Of a stretch of DNA of 32,096 nt, positions 1 to 8,441 are shown piece after piece. Location of the stretch: the NCBI GenBank assembly GCA_903892415.1, contig CAITIQ010000558.1, forward strand, positions 1-32,096. The letters are read 5' to 3'. Positions within the stretch are counted from its first letter, which is position 1. Every line of letters starts with the position of its first letter. The notes under the pieces are model-generated. The model did not search any database and was not told where the DNA came from. It saw only the letters and a program-made list of their open reading frames with translations. Origin of the DNA: an uncultured delta proteobacterium. GTDB lineage: Bacteria; Myxococcota_A; Polyangia; Polyangiales; Polyangiaceae. The position numbers and the translations under genes were made by a program.

Positions 1-221
1 CGCGCGATCTTGTCGGGCGCGTCGAGGTCGGCGAGATCCGCCGGGAGGGTGACCACTCGGGTCCCATACTTGGCGAGCGACTGCGCGACCTCCGCTAGCT
101 GGCCGGGGTTTCGAGCTGTTAGCACGAGATTCACTCCGCGCGATGCGAGCGCGTCTGCAATGGAGACGCCGATCCCACGTGAAGCGCCCGTCAGGAGCGC
201 GCAAGCGCCATGAAGTTCCAT
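1..221 (-). CDS. Short-chain dehydrogenase/reductase (SDR), N-terminal part, runs off the window
   Basis: Read on the minus strand from an ATG at 221, the first 73 codons give a Rossmann-fold start. The cofactor-binding motif TGASRGIG lies at about residues 11-18. It is followed by an alpha helix, a beta strand ending LVLTAR around residue 39, and a second acidic strand ending PADLADLD. This is the classical SDR NAD(P)-binding half. The Arg at the end of beta-2 hints at NADP(H) preference, which is an inference. The catalytic Ser/Tyr/Lys part lies outside the window, so the substrate cannot be named. The gene is divergent from the OmpA-domain lipoprotein gene, with about 106 bases between them. 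I see no strong ribosome binding site. The start was chosen because the motif spacing fits the family. Confidence 0.85.
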   Translation of the reverse strand, partial: MELHGACALLTGASRGIGVSIADALASRGVNLVLTARNPGQLAEVAQSLAKYGTRVVTLPADLADLDAPDKIA

Positions 222-327
222 GGGGGGAAGGTGCCTCGGAGCGAAGCCTATGGCAAGGAGGCCGTCGCTCGGTTGGGTGTACGCTGGCGTTGAGCTGTGA
301 GCACGCGAATCGAGTAGGCTTCGCGCT

Positions 328-1332
328 ATGAGCGACGAGCAAGACCGAGACGCGATCATCGCGAGGCGAGCCCTCCTCTTGGCGGGCGCGCTGGCAGCCG
401 TTCACTGCGCGGCTCCAACTCCGAGCGGTTCAGGCTCCTCTGGCAACGACGCAACGGGAAGGACGTCAGCCGCGAGCTCCGGCAGCGGAACGGATCAGCC
501 GCCGAACTCCAACTTCAAGCCGCTCGCGCTCCCAGCCTTCAGCGAGCTGCTCAAAGGCTTCCCTCCGACTTCGGTTCCTGCGTCGCTCCCCGAGGGGCTC
601 GCAAAACAAGCGCTGATCGGCCACGAGCGCGCGGTGAAGGCCGAGCTCGCGCAGTATGAAGCAGTGTGGAACGCGTTTCCCTCGTGTGGTGCTTCGGAGC
701 CGGAGTGCCGGGCGAAGTATCGCGAGCTCAGCGAGAAGGCCAAGCCGCTCTTTGATCGCCAAGGTATTTTTGGTGGCTTCGGTTGCGGCAGCTACTCGGG
801 GGAGACAGGGACGCTCACTGCGCGCAAAATGCGCGCGAACGTGTATCTCCAGAAGCTGCAGGCGCAGATCGAGGAGCAGTTCGAGGCGCTCGCCAAGGCC
901 CAGTCACCGTCGGGCGAGCAAGAGTGGCGCAAGCTACTCGCGGGAGCGAAGGTGCAACCACCCATGCCCTGTCTCTCTCCGTGTCCCATGCCGGAGATTT
1001 CGCCGCTCACCATGAACGTGCTCTTCAGCGAGGGCAGCGACAAGCTCGCACAAACGCCCGAGATCGAGCTGGCCGTGAACATGTGGAAGGGCAACCGCAA
1101 GCCCGCCAAGATCATCGTGCGCGGTCATCGCAACAGCTTCGAGACCACCAAGGATCTCGCGCTCGCGCGCGCAAAGGCGGTCGCTGCGGCGCTCGAGAAG
1201 GCGGGCGTGGCCAAGAAGGATCTCAGCGTGATCTCTTTGGAAGACACGCTGCCGGTCGAACACGCGGACAGCCCGGAGAAGGCGCAGAACCAACGCGTCG
1301 ACTTCGAACTCGAGCCGGCCAGCCCAAACTAG
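328..1332 (+). CDS. Lipoprotein with C-terminal OmpA-like domain
   Basis: The 334-residue product starts with an Arg-Arg pair and a hydrophobic stretch ending in a Cys at about residue 27 (AAVHC). This looks like a lipoprotein signal, possibly Tat-type because of the twin Arg. A Ser/Gly/Thr-rich linker follows to about residue 60, then a Cys-containing middle region of no recognised family. The last 110 residues resemble an OmpA-like peptidoglycan-binding domain: a LFSEGSDKL strand, a helix, IIVRGHRN, a long Ala/Lys helix, and the terminal QRVDFEL, which corresponds to the usual NRRVEF strand. The expected role is anchoring the outer membrane to the cell wall. Some canonical peptidoglycan-contact residues are not obvious, so binding is inferred. 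It is convergent with the next gene, with 10 bases between the stops. Confidence 0.75.
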   Translation: MSDEQDRDAIIARRALLLAGALAAVHCAAPTPSGSGSSGNDATGRTSAASSGSGTDQPPNSNFKPLALPAFSELLKGFPPTSVPASLPEGLAKQALIGHERAVKAELAQYEAVWNAFPSCGASEPECRAKYRELSEKAKPLFDRQGIFGGFGCGSYSGETGTLTARKMRANVYLQKLQAQIEEQFEALAKAQSPSGEQEWRKLLAGAKVQPPMPCLSPCPMPEISPLTMNVLFSEGSDKLAQTPEIELAVNMWKGNRKPAKIIVRGHRNSFETTKDLALARAKAVAAALEKAGVAKKDLSVISLEDTLPVEHADSPEKAQNQRVDFELEPASPN

Positions 1333-1342
1333 GAAGCAAGGC

Positions 1343-1945
1343 TCAGAAGCTGAAGCCGAAGGAGCCGGGCCCAACCCAGACGTCCTCCGCTGGTGCGCCG
1401 ACGAGCGGGTCTTCGGCTCCATAGTACCAACCGCGGTTGTCACCTCGCTGGACGACGCGCACCAGCCCCACGATGCTAAGCGGTAGGCCCACGGCCATCG
1501 CTGTGCCGCCGGTCGCGGTGAGCACGACACCGAGGGGGATCACCGTGTCTTCGCGCAACAACGTGACGCCGATGCCCAAGCTCGTGCAGCCGAGCACCAG
1601 CGTGATAAGCCCTCCGATCAGCATGCCCTGGCCCGAAGGGCGTTGGCGCCAGCGCGGTGGCTCGGGCGGCTTCGACGAGAAGTCGATGTCTGGGACCTTG
1701 AACGATGGGACCTTCGGAACCTTGACCCCCGCCGAGCCGCAGGCGCAAAGCGAGAAGATGCCGGTCACGTCGCAGGTCTGCGTGCTCCACGCGCCGTTCG
1801 GGCACTGACACTGTTGCTGCATGCCGGAGCCGCAACCACCGGCGACTTCAACGCCATCCCAGCTCTCGCGTGCACCGTCCTCGAGCTCTTCGGCCTGAGC
1901 CTCCGCAGCTACCGCCATGCATGTTGCCACGAGGATCCAACGCAT
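1343..1945 (-). CDS. Exported small membrane protein of unknown function
   Basis: I do not recognise the family. From the ATG at 1945 the product has about 200 residues and a clear Sec signal peptide (MRWILVATCMAVAAEAQA). An in-frame ATG at 1999 would put 18 non-hydrophobic residues before it, so it was rejected. The mature part has a Cys-rich stretch (about residues 38-72, with CQC, CDV and CAC pairs). A Pro/Lys segment follows, and then two hydrophobic segments around residues 110-130 and 140-163 that would form a membrane hairpin. The tail contains Tyr/Trp residues and ends GPGSFGFSF, a terminal aromatic like that of outer-membrane strands. It is divergent from the next gene, with 108 bases between the starts. 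No clear ribosome binding site is visible. Confidence 0.6.
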   Translation of the reverse strand: MRWILVATCMAVAAEAQAEELEDGARESWDGVEVAGGCGSGMQQQCQCPNGAWSTQTCDVTGIFSLCACGSAGVKVPKVPSFKVPDIDFSSKPPEPPRWRQRPSGQGMLIGGLITLVLGCTSLGIGVTLLREDTVIPLGVVLTATGGTAMAVGLPLSIVGLVRVVQRGDNRGWYYGAEDPLVGAPAEDVWVGPGSFGFSF

Positions 1946-2053
1946 CGGCCCAACGTACCATTCGAGGAGGCGCTGGTGCAGTGGCAAGTCGGTTCGCAAA
2001 GGTCGCCAAGCGGCCGTTCACGACAGCCAGCTGATCCGTTAAGACGGCGCCCC

Positions 2054-3763
2054 ATGGCGCAGAGGCTCAGGTACGCGAGTCGGGTAGAGACGATCGAACG
2101 CCCTGCCGATTCGAGCTGGGTGCCTTGGCTGCTGAAGGCACCGCGGGTGCATGTGGAGGAGTTGGTCTTCGACAAGCCGCTGGCTGCGGACGTCGTCGAG
2201 GCGGTCGGTGAGCGGCTCCGTGAGCGTACGCCCTTTGAGGTATGGGGACGAGTGGGAGGAGCTTGGCGTCAGCTCCAGAGCCTTGCCCGCGACTCGGACG
2301 ATGCCCGCGTGGAGCGGGTCGCGTTCTTCGTGACGATCCTCGGCGAGCTCATGTCTGACTCGTGGCGAGCCGAGCTTGAGCGAGACCGCGAGGCGGACCG
2401 AGCGTACGAGCAGGAGGCTGGGCTCCCAGCTCCCGCCCCGCGCTTCGATTCGATGGAGGCGTGCCTCACGGCTTGGCGGGCTGAGCTTGGCGTTCCGTGC
2501 GAGACGGTGAGCACCGGGAGCCGCGCCGCACTCGCCGCGGAGGTTGCGCGTCTACGAGCGTTCTGCCCCTTCGAGTTCCGAGATGGCTTCCCGGAGTTCA
2601 CGCTCCGCCTCACCCCACTGTCCGGTGATGCGGCGCCCGACGACGAGGCGGTCTCCAGCGCGCTGTTCGCTCTCGGCTACCGGAAGGCAGGCGAGGGCTT
2701 CCGCTTCGACCCGCCGCTGGGCGTCTGGGAGAACGGCGTCGAGGCCTGGATCCGAGATGGCGTGTGCTCTCTCTCCGTCGCTCTCACGTCGGAGATGGGC
2801 CCGGCCGTGCAGGATATCCTCGACCTCATGCTTCGATCCGCCGCCGAGCTCGAAGCTGCGCTCAACCTAAAGGCTCGCTGCGATCTACAGAGCGACCGCG
2901 ACCTGGAGACGATCCGGGCGGGCGCGACCAAGATGATCGCGCTGCTCGAGCAGGATGGGTTCTTTGGTCCAGGCACGCTCCTGCCAGACGTCGACGTCGC
3001 GGGGCTCGAAGAGCTCGCGAACGAGAAGCACGATCTACTCTCCTCGAAGGACCTGCGGGCCGCGGGTCGGACGCTGACGGTCCAGCTGAAGCCGGCGGGC
3101 GGGAAGGCCACGCTCTGGCTCGTGGGCGCCGTCGTTGCGACGGTCGCCGCAATATTCTGGCCGTGGGCGGCGCTCGCGGTTGTCGGCTGTCTCGCGCTGG
3201 CGGCGCTTTCGTCTCGTCGAGCTCCAATCGACGTCGAGCTCGACCTTGCGGAGCTTCGCCTAACGACGCGGGGGGAGCTGCAGCGCCATCGACTCCCGCT
3301 CGCGATCCCGATGCTCCACGGCCAGCCGGTGAAGGACGCCGAGGGGCGCGTCGTCCCGTTGCCGCCGCATGGGGTCACCGCAGGCTACCAGCCTGATTCA
3401 ATGAGGACGGTCCACGACGCCCTCTTCATTCGCAACGCACTCGCCCGTCGCACCGTCTCGCTCGCCGACCGGGTAGCGCTCGAGACGCTCTATTGGGCGA
3501 CCTCGAAAGAGCCCGGCTGGGCTCGAGGCCGACGCCCGGGCTATGTGGCAGTCGCCATTGGTGAGGCCGGCGGCCTAGCGTTCTTCGAGGACCAGGAAAG
3601 CCTTTCGGCCTGGAAGCCGAACGCGCCCCCGCACCGGCTTGGGTTCGTCCGCATCACCGACCAATCGGGCAAAGGAGCCAGCGTCGGCTACCCGAGTGAG
3701 GTCGAGTGGGGCGCGCCGCTGAAGCTGAACCTGCGAGATCGGCTGTTCCTCGAGGAAGGCTGA
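2054..3763 (+). CDS. Hypothetical protein with a central membrane hairpin
   Basis: The product is about 569 residues and the family is not recognised. The open frame extends upstream to 1643, but that part lies antisense to the preceding gene and reads as low-complexity shadow sequence, so the ATG at 2054 was chosen. The N-terminal 340 residues are soluble, charged and mostly helical. Around residues 352-387 two adjoining hydrophobic segments broken by Trp-Pro-Trp make a likely membrane hairpin. A C-terminal domain of about 180 residues follows. It has few cysteines and no enzyme motif I can name. It ends 27 bases before the next start, so it is probably co-transcribed with the oxidoreductase gene. 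A link to that enzyme is only an inference from position. Confidence 0.6.
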   Translation: MAQRLRYASRVETIERPADSSWVPWLLKAPRVHVEELVFDKPLAADVVEAVGERLRERTPFEVWGRVGGAWRQLQSLARDSDDARVERVAFFVTILGELMSDSWRAELERDREADRAYEQEAGLPAPAPRFDSMEACLTAWRAELGVPCETVSTGSRAALAAEVARLRAFCPFEFRDGFPEFTLRLTPLSGDAAPDDEAVSSALFALGYRKAGEGFRFDPPLGVWENGVEAWIRDGVCSLSVALTSEMGPAVQDILDLMLRSAAELEAALNLKARCDLQSDRDLETIRAGATKMIALLEQDGFFGPGTLLPDVDVAGLEELANEKHDLLSSKDLRAAGRTLTVQLKPAGGKATLWLVGAVVATVAAIFWPWAALAVVGCLALAALSSRRAPIDVELDLAELRLTTRGELQRHRLPLAIPMLHGQPVKDAEGRVVPLPPHGVTAGYQPDSMRTVHDALFIRNALARRTVSLADRVALETLYWATSKEPGWARGRRPGYVAVAIGEAGGLAFFEDQESLSAWKPNAPPHRLGFVRITDQSGKGASVGYPSEVEWGAPLKLNLRDRLFLEEG

Positions 3764-3790
3764 CGCTGCTCGCAAAGGAGTGAGGGAGAG

Positions 3791-5545
3791 ATGAGCACCA
3801 TTCGCAAGTCGCATCGGCAGCACGAGGGTGAGCTGCGCGTTCAGGCCAGGCGGCACGCGCCCGAGGAAATGAGCATGATCCTCGGCGCGGTCGTTCGCGA
3901 CGAGATGTCCGCCCAACACGTCGCGTTCTACGGCAGCCTGCGGTTCCTCCCCCTTGGCGTCGAAGGCGAGGGCGGAAGACTCTGGGCCACCGTGCTCTGC
4001 AACCCCGAAACGACGGTCGAGTCCAGCGATCTCCTGAAGGTCCGCGCGAGGGTGAACCCGGCTGATCCGTTCGTTCAGTCTGTTTGCTCGCTCGTGGACG
4101 CCGGTGCGAGGCCATTCGCTGGCGTCGCCATCGATTTCGCGAGCCGTTCGCGCATCAAGCTTGCCGGCTTGGTCGAGGCGGCGACGATCGAAGGCGAGAC
4201 ACTCATGCTCACGCTGCGGACGAACGAGCACATGGGGAACTGCCCGAAGTACATCACCGTCCGAGAGCTGCGCCCAAGCCTGCGCCAACCACGAACCACC
4301 GCGCTCGGTGCAAAGCTTTGCACGGAGGCGCGAGAGGTGTTGCGGCAAGCGAGCACCATCTTCATCGCTACGCGGCACTCAGACGAAGACCCGCGCGAGT
4401 CCGACATGGGCTTCAATCATCGGGGCGGACCGAAGGGTTTTTTGCGGTACTTCGAGGACGAGCGGGGCGCGCACCTCGTGCTACCCGATTACTCCGGGAA
4501 TCGATTTTATCAGTCGCTCGGCAACGTAGAGACCGATCCTTTGATGGCGGTAGCGGTCCCCGATTTCGCCTCGGGCACGCTGCTTCAAGTCAGCGGTAGG
4601 GCGCAGAACCTGTACGACGACGAGGCTGCGCGCGTCATGCCTGGGGCTTCACTCGTGACGCTGATCACGCTGGACGAGGCCTTCCTCACGAGTGGGGCGC
4701 TCGACCTGGAGCTCGCGGGAGGCGAGCAACTTTCACCGTACAACCCCAGGTTACGGCTGCTTGCCTCCGAGACGCCGACCGATCAACGTGCGCTCACCGT
4801 GAAGGCCACGCTCGCCTCGATCGCGAAAGAATCGAAGCACATCTCGACCTTCACCTTTGCGCTTCCCACGCCGGCGGAGCTCCCTCCCGGCGGGCACGCG
4901 ATCTTCGACTTCGCCAGCCGGTTCGATCGTTCGTACCAGCACATGAACGATCAGGAGCCGCAGTCGCTCAATGACGACTACGTCCGAACCTACACCGTCT
5001 CGAAGGTCTCGCCCGACCGTCGCCAAATCTCGATCACGGTGAAGAAGGCCGGCTTCATCTCGTCCTATCTGCACTCGCTCGCGGGCCTAGGGGGCGAGCC
5101 CGTCGAGGTCGGCCTCAAGGGCTTCGGCGGAACGTTCAGCTGCTTTGATGGTGGTCCTGCGGTGCCGCACATGCTCTGGGTTGCGGGTGGTGTTGGGATT
5201 ACACCGTTTCTCGCGATGTACCGGGCGCTCCGCGAGTCGCGAGAGCCCATGCCCGAAATCGAGCTCTTCTATTCCTGCAGGGGCGACGAGCTCGAGCTGA
5301 TTCGCGAGATGACCGATATCAACGTCCGCGTGTTCGACTCAACGGCCTCCTTGGAGAGTCCTGCGGTCGACCTGCGCCGGTTTCATCCGCGCCGCTTACG
5401 GGCGGCTGACTTCGATGACGTGCCAACGCTCGAGCGGGCGACGGTCTTCGTTTGTGGCCCCGACGGGTTCATGGCGGACGTGCGGTCGTGGCTCGAAGGC
5501 CGGCTCGAGCCGGCGCAGCTCCGGTTCGAGAGCTTTGATTTCTAA
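3791..5545 (+). CDS. PNPOx-like flavin-binding domain fused to a ferredoxin-NADP reductase-type FAD/NAD domain
   Basis: The 584-residue product has three parts. Residues 1-170 form an N-terminal extension. Residues 185-305 form a pyridoxamine-5'-phosphate-oxidase-like split barrel, with the hallmark DPRESDMGFNHRGGP near 200-214 and the strands LPDYSGNR and LLQVSGRAQ. Residues 335-584 form a flavin reductase with the FAD motif RTYTVS at 399-404, the NAD pyrophosphate motif GGVGITP at 466-472 and the CGPDGFM motif near 555. Related fusions often end in a plant-type 2Fe-2S ferredoxin. This one stops at ESFDF, where the reductase domain ends, so no iron-sulfur domain is present. It probably passes electrons from NAD(P)H to an unknown acceptor through FAD, and perhaps FMN. 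AAAGGAG lies 12 bases upstream of the ATG. The DODA-type dioxygenase gene follows. Confidence 0.85.
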   Translation: MSTIRKSHRQHEGELRVQARRHAPEEMSMILGAVVRDEMSAQHVAFYGSLRFLPLGVEGEGGRLWATVLCNPETTVESSDLLKVRARVNPADPFVQSVCSLVDAGARPFAGVAIDFASRSRIKLAGLVEAATIEGETLMLTLRTNEHMGNCPKYITVRELRPSLRQPRTTALGAKLCTEAREVLRQASTIFIATRHSDEDPRESDMGFNHRGGPKGFLRYFEDERGAHLVLPDYSGNRFYQSLGNVETDPLMAVAVPDFASGTLLQVSGRAQNLYDDEAARVMPGASLVTLITLDEAFLTSGALDLELAGGEQLSPYNPRLRLLASETPTDQRALTVKATLASIAKESKHISTFTFALPTPAELPPGGHAIFDFASRFDRSYQHMNDQEPQSLNDDYVRTYTVSKVSPDRRQISITVKKAGFISSYLHSLAGLGGEPVEVGLKGFGGTFSCFDGGPAVPHMLWVAGGVGITPFLAMYRALRESREPMPEIELFYSCRGDELELIREMTDINVRVFDSTASLESPAVDLRRFHPRRLRAADFDDVPTLERATVFVCGPDGFMADVRSWLEGRLEPAQLRFESFDF

Positions 5546-5608
5546 GCGCTCACGCCCGCAGCTGCGTTTTCGAGAGACAGTTCGTCGTCAAAGCGGCATC
5601 GTCTGAGA

Positions 5609-6427
5609 GTGAGTGCACTACCCGTCCTGCTCGTGAGTCACGGTGCGACGATTTTCACGGCCTCGGCCGCTGATCCGACGTACGCGTGGCTTTGCTCGCT
5701 GGCACCTCGTGTCGCTGCGGCGAGCCCGCGCGCGGTGGTGGTCGTATCGGCGCACCACGTTACCTCGGGGGAGTGGGCGGTGACCTCCAGCGCGAGGCCA
5801 GCCCTCATCCACGATCACCCGGTCTCCGAGTTGTATGCGGAGCGCTACTCTCCGCCTGGCGATCCGGCGTTGGCCGCACGAATCGTCAAGGCGCTAAGGG
5901 CCGCGTATCTGCAAGCCCGGCTCGATCCCGAGCGCGGGCTCGATCATGGCGCCTGGCTTCCGCTCCGGGCGATCGCGCCCAAGGCCGAGGTGCCGGTGGT
6001 GATGCTCTCTCTGAATGCGCGAGCTTCTTTCGACGAGCACGTCGCCGTGGGAGCTGCACTCGAGCCGCTTCGCCGGGAAGGTGTGCTCGTGGTTGCAAGC
6101 GGTGGCGTCACTCACAACCAGGAGGCCTTCCGGCGTGGGTTCTTCAGCGGGGATGAAAGTTCGAAGAACCCGCCTGCCTGGAGCATCGGCTTCGACGGTT
6201 GGGTGGCGAGCACGCTGGCGATCGCGGAGCAGCGAGTCAGGCTAGAGACCCTCGCCCCGTACGCGAACCAACAGGACTACGCGCACGCTCATCCGACGCC
6301 AGAGCATTTCTGGCCGGTGTTGGTCGCTGCCGGCGCCGCTGGCTCCGACGCCGGAGTCAGGGTGCACGCCGGCTTCCAGCACGGTCTTTCCATGTCAGCG
6401 TTCCTGTTCGGCGAGTTGGCGGTCTGA
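5609..6427 (+). CDS. DODA-type extradiol aromatic ring-opening dioxygenase (LigB superfamily)
   Basis: The 272-residue product starts at a GTG; no in-frame ATG lies near. It matches the 4,5-DOPA dioxygenase/YgiD family. SHG at residues 10-12, SAHH at 47-50 and the later His in GGVTHN near 169 are the expected metal-ligand histidines. GLDHGAWLPL at 110-119 is the most conserved block of the family, and HPTPEHFWPVL near the C-terminus is also typical. The family uses Fe(II), or Zn(II) in some members, to cleave catechol rings with O2. The true substrate here is unknown. The gene starts 63 bases after the PNPOx/reductase fusion on the same strand, and the two may work on one aromatic compound. 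Its length equals the family norm. Confidence 0.88.
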   Translation: MSALPVLLVSHGATIFTASAADPTYAWLCSLAPRVAAASPRAVVVVSAHHVTSGEWAVTSSARPALIHDHPVSELYAERYSPPGDPALAARIVKALRAAYLQARLDPERGLDHGAWLPLRAIAPKAEVPVVMLSLNARASFDEHVAVGAALEPLRREGVLVVASGGVTHNQEAFRRGFFSGDESSKNPPAWSIGFDGWVASTLAIAEQRVRLETLAPYANQQDYAHAHPTPEHFWPVLVAAGAAGSDAGVRVHAGFQHGLSMSAFLFGELAV

Positions 6428-6464
6428 CGAACGGAGCTTCGCGAACAGTCCACTGCGACGCTAC

Positions 6465-6551
6465 TTACGGCTTCTTGGGCATCGGTGGAGTCATCGTGAG
6501 ACAAGCCTGTGGCTGACTGCCGTTGAATAGCTTCTCGAGCGCGGCTCTACG
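6465..6551 (-). pseudogene. Possible gene remnant (C-terminal tail only)
   Basis: In the otherwise gene-free stretch 6428-6641, the minus strand has 28 codons between stops at 6552-6554 and 6465-6467. They read like a true protein end: ALEKLFNGSQPQACLT, then MTPPMPKKP before a TAA. There is no start codon inside. The next open frame upstream on the minus strand is shifted. It may be the tail of a decayed gene, or chance. Nothing else was seen in the stretch. Confidence 0.22.
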
Positions 6552-6641
6552 TCATGCTCGACGCGCGCTACAGGAAGGTTAGCTCGCTCGCTCCGTTGTC
6601 TCAGCGTTGACGACGTCGGTGTGATCTCGCATGGTCCTCCG

Positions 6642-7659
6642 ATGGTACGAGCCGTCGCGACAGCAGCTGGATTCGCGCTCCTGACGTTCGCCCTCGCCGG
6701 CTGCTCCAACGCGAACCACACCGCGAACGATGTAGCCATCGTGAGTGAAGCCCCGCCCCTCGGCTCCGCTCCCGCGACGCAGCTCTCAGCGGGCGGCGTC
6801 GTCGTGATTCCGAGCGCAAACACCGCCGCACCGAGTTCATCTGCTCCAAGTGGACCAAGTGGCGTATCGAGTCCGGTCGCCCTCCCGATGGATGCCGCCT
6901 GTGAGCTCACCTCGGCGTCGTTAACAAAGGTGCCGCCGCTCCTCCTGAAGGTGGGCGGCTCACCCTTCGCCACTGTCGCGAGCTTGAAGAACGCTCGCGT
7001 ATTCGTACAGGCGGATCCGGTGAAGGCCGGTCGTGACCCCTCCCATCGAGCTGACCGAACTCACGACGCCGCTCGAGAGCGAGACAACGTGCAAAGCGGT
7101 CGGTCTCGGTTGGGGCAAAGTCAAAGCGAGTGAGGCTGCGGGCACTGTACTCGAGAGCGGTTTGCTCGTTGGGGACAGCATCTCGCTCTCAGCGAACGTC
7201 ACGGGCGAGCCCGTGGCCGTGCTTGTCCCGACGACGGCCGACGGCAGCCGTGAGGTCGACGTGTTCGAGAAAGGGCCTGCTCGCACCCGGATCGGCTGGT
7301 CGCTGGAGGCGGGCTACGTGAGCGGCTGGGTGCCCAAGAGCGCAGTGAAACCAAGCAAAACTGCCGACGGCTTCGGTGACGCCTACGGTACGGGCGGCGG
7401 CCACCTTCCGCAGAAGCTCAAGCCCCCGCGCGAGTCGCGAACCTGCGCGGGAGAGATCTCGCTTGGTGCGAGCTTCAACGGTGAGTCGGCGATCGTCGGA
7501 CGCGTCAAGGCGGGCGCCATCATGGACCTGTACAAAGAGGACGGCGAGCACGTGACCGTCCACGTGCGCGCGGCCGTCATCCGCACGAGCAAAGGCGCTC
7601 GCTTGTTCGTCGCCAAGTCGGACATCGAGCGCTGTGCGATCGCTGCGCCGCCTCCTTGA
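6642..7659 (+). pseudogene. Lipoprotein of unknown function, split by a frameshift near 7025
   Basis: The first part starts at the ATG at 6642 with a signal peptide and a perfect lipobox (LAGC, Cys 21). A Ser/Pro/Ala-rich linker follows, and then a folded region from about residue 85 ending ARVFVQADPVKAG. In that frame the sequence then turns into an Arg/Asp/Ser-rich shadow and stops at 7131-7133. From about 7030 the +1 frame continues as a well-formed protein (TPPIELTELTTPLE and on to 7659). It contains two SH3-like beta-rich stretches (GWSLEAGYVSGWVPKSAV; VGRVKAGAIMDLYKED). The second part has no signal or ribosome binding site of its own and only a GTG at 7033. One gene with an indel between 7020 and 7035 explains this best. 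Two overlapping genes is the alternative. Family not recognised. Confidence 0.62.
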
Positions 7660-7707
7660 CCCGCGGCGCTTGCCGCTCGCTCGAGGCCCCTGCGGCTGAC
7701 CCGATCT

Positions 7708-8355
7708 TCAGCGCTTGCGGGCCAGCTCCAACCCGGCCTTCTTCGTGGGGCGCTTGTCTCCGGTGCATAGGTCGTTGTCGGCCGGCCGTTCGCCGAAAGC
7801 GAGCCTGTCGCCCTCCTGGAACACGAGATCGAAGTCCTGCTCGCACGAGGCGATCGGACGCTGTCCGAGCCCAGCACATCCGTCTTTGCCAACGTCCACC
7901 TGTGCGCCAATCGGAAACAAGCCAGCCCCGCAACCCTTCGGGCTCGCTAGAAAGTCGGACGCGGCTTGCATATGCGCCTGCGCCGACTTTTTGGTGAAGC
8001 CAAAGCGTCCCTCCCACCCGGGATTGGCCTGGGCCGATTGCGCCGTAACCTGGTAGTCCCCTTCGATTCGCACCGTCAAAAATGGCACCCTGCATTCAGC
8101 GTCGGCGAACGTTGCGTAGTCCAGCTTCCAATCGCTGCTGCCAATGTCGAACGACAGCTTGAGCACGGTATCTCCGTTCTTTACGCACGCGCTTTCCCAC
8201 GCGCCGACCAGGTTCGGCTTGGTGGCTGCTGGCGTCGCCGCAGGGCCGCTCGCCGTCGGCTCCAGGGCGGCTCCCGCGCCACAGCCGACCCCGAGCGCCA
8301 GAGCAGCGAACGAAAACCACCTGGTGAGACCTACAGCATTGTGACTCGTATTCAT
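7708..8355 (-). CDS. Lipoprotein, hypothetical
   Basis: The 215-residue product has a signal peptide with a lipobox-like LGVGC (Cys 25) and an Ala/Pro/Thr-rich linker to about residue 45. A compact domain then begins LVGAWESACV. The opening GxW, followed by alternating strands with paired cysteines, is reminiscent of lipocalin-like small barrels, but I cannot assign a family. GGAGG lies seven bases before the ATG and fixes the start. It is divergent from a LysR regulator with 85 bases between the starts and inverted repeats in the gap, so it is a natural candidate target of that regulator. The stop at 7708 faces the frameshifted lipoprotein gene ending at 7659. Confidence 0.7.
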   Translation of the reverse strand: MNTSHNAVGLTRWFSFAALALGVGCGAGAALEPTASGPAATPAATKPNLVGAWESACVKNGDTVLKLSFDIGSSDWKLDYATFADAECRVPFLTVRIEGDYQVTAQSAQANPGWEGRFGFTKKSAQAHMQAASDFLASPKGCGAGLFPIGAQVDVGKDGCAGLGQRPIASCEQDFDLVFQEGDRLAFGERPADNDLCTGDKRPTKKAGLELARKR

Positions 8356-8403
8356 GTCGTAACCTCCGTGCCCTCGATGTACGGCGCAGGTGGCTGGATG
8401 ACC

Positions 8404-8441
8404 ATGCGATTTGTCGCATACCTGTTATGCATGAGCGCATA
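8404..8441. promoter_or_regulatory. Two inverted repeats in the lipoprotein/LysR divergent promoter
   Basis: A perfect dyad ATGCGA-N4-TCGCAT spans 8404-8419. A second, TATGC-N6-GCATA, spans 8426-8441 and runs up to the LysR start codon. The pair sits in the 85-base gap between the two divergent genes, as expected for LysR-type operators. Binding by the adjacent regulator is inferred. Confidence 0.45.

Noticed and set aside
1643..2053. Long upstream extension of the frame encoding the membrane protein at 2054-3763
   Set aside because: It lies antisense to the small exported protein gene, and its composition (Arg/Pro/Ala-rich) is that of a shadow frame.
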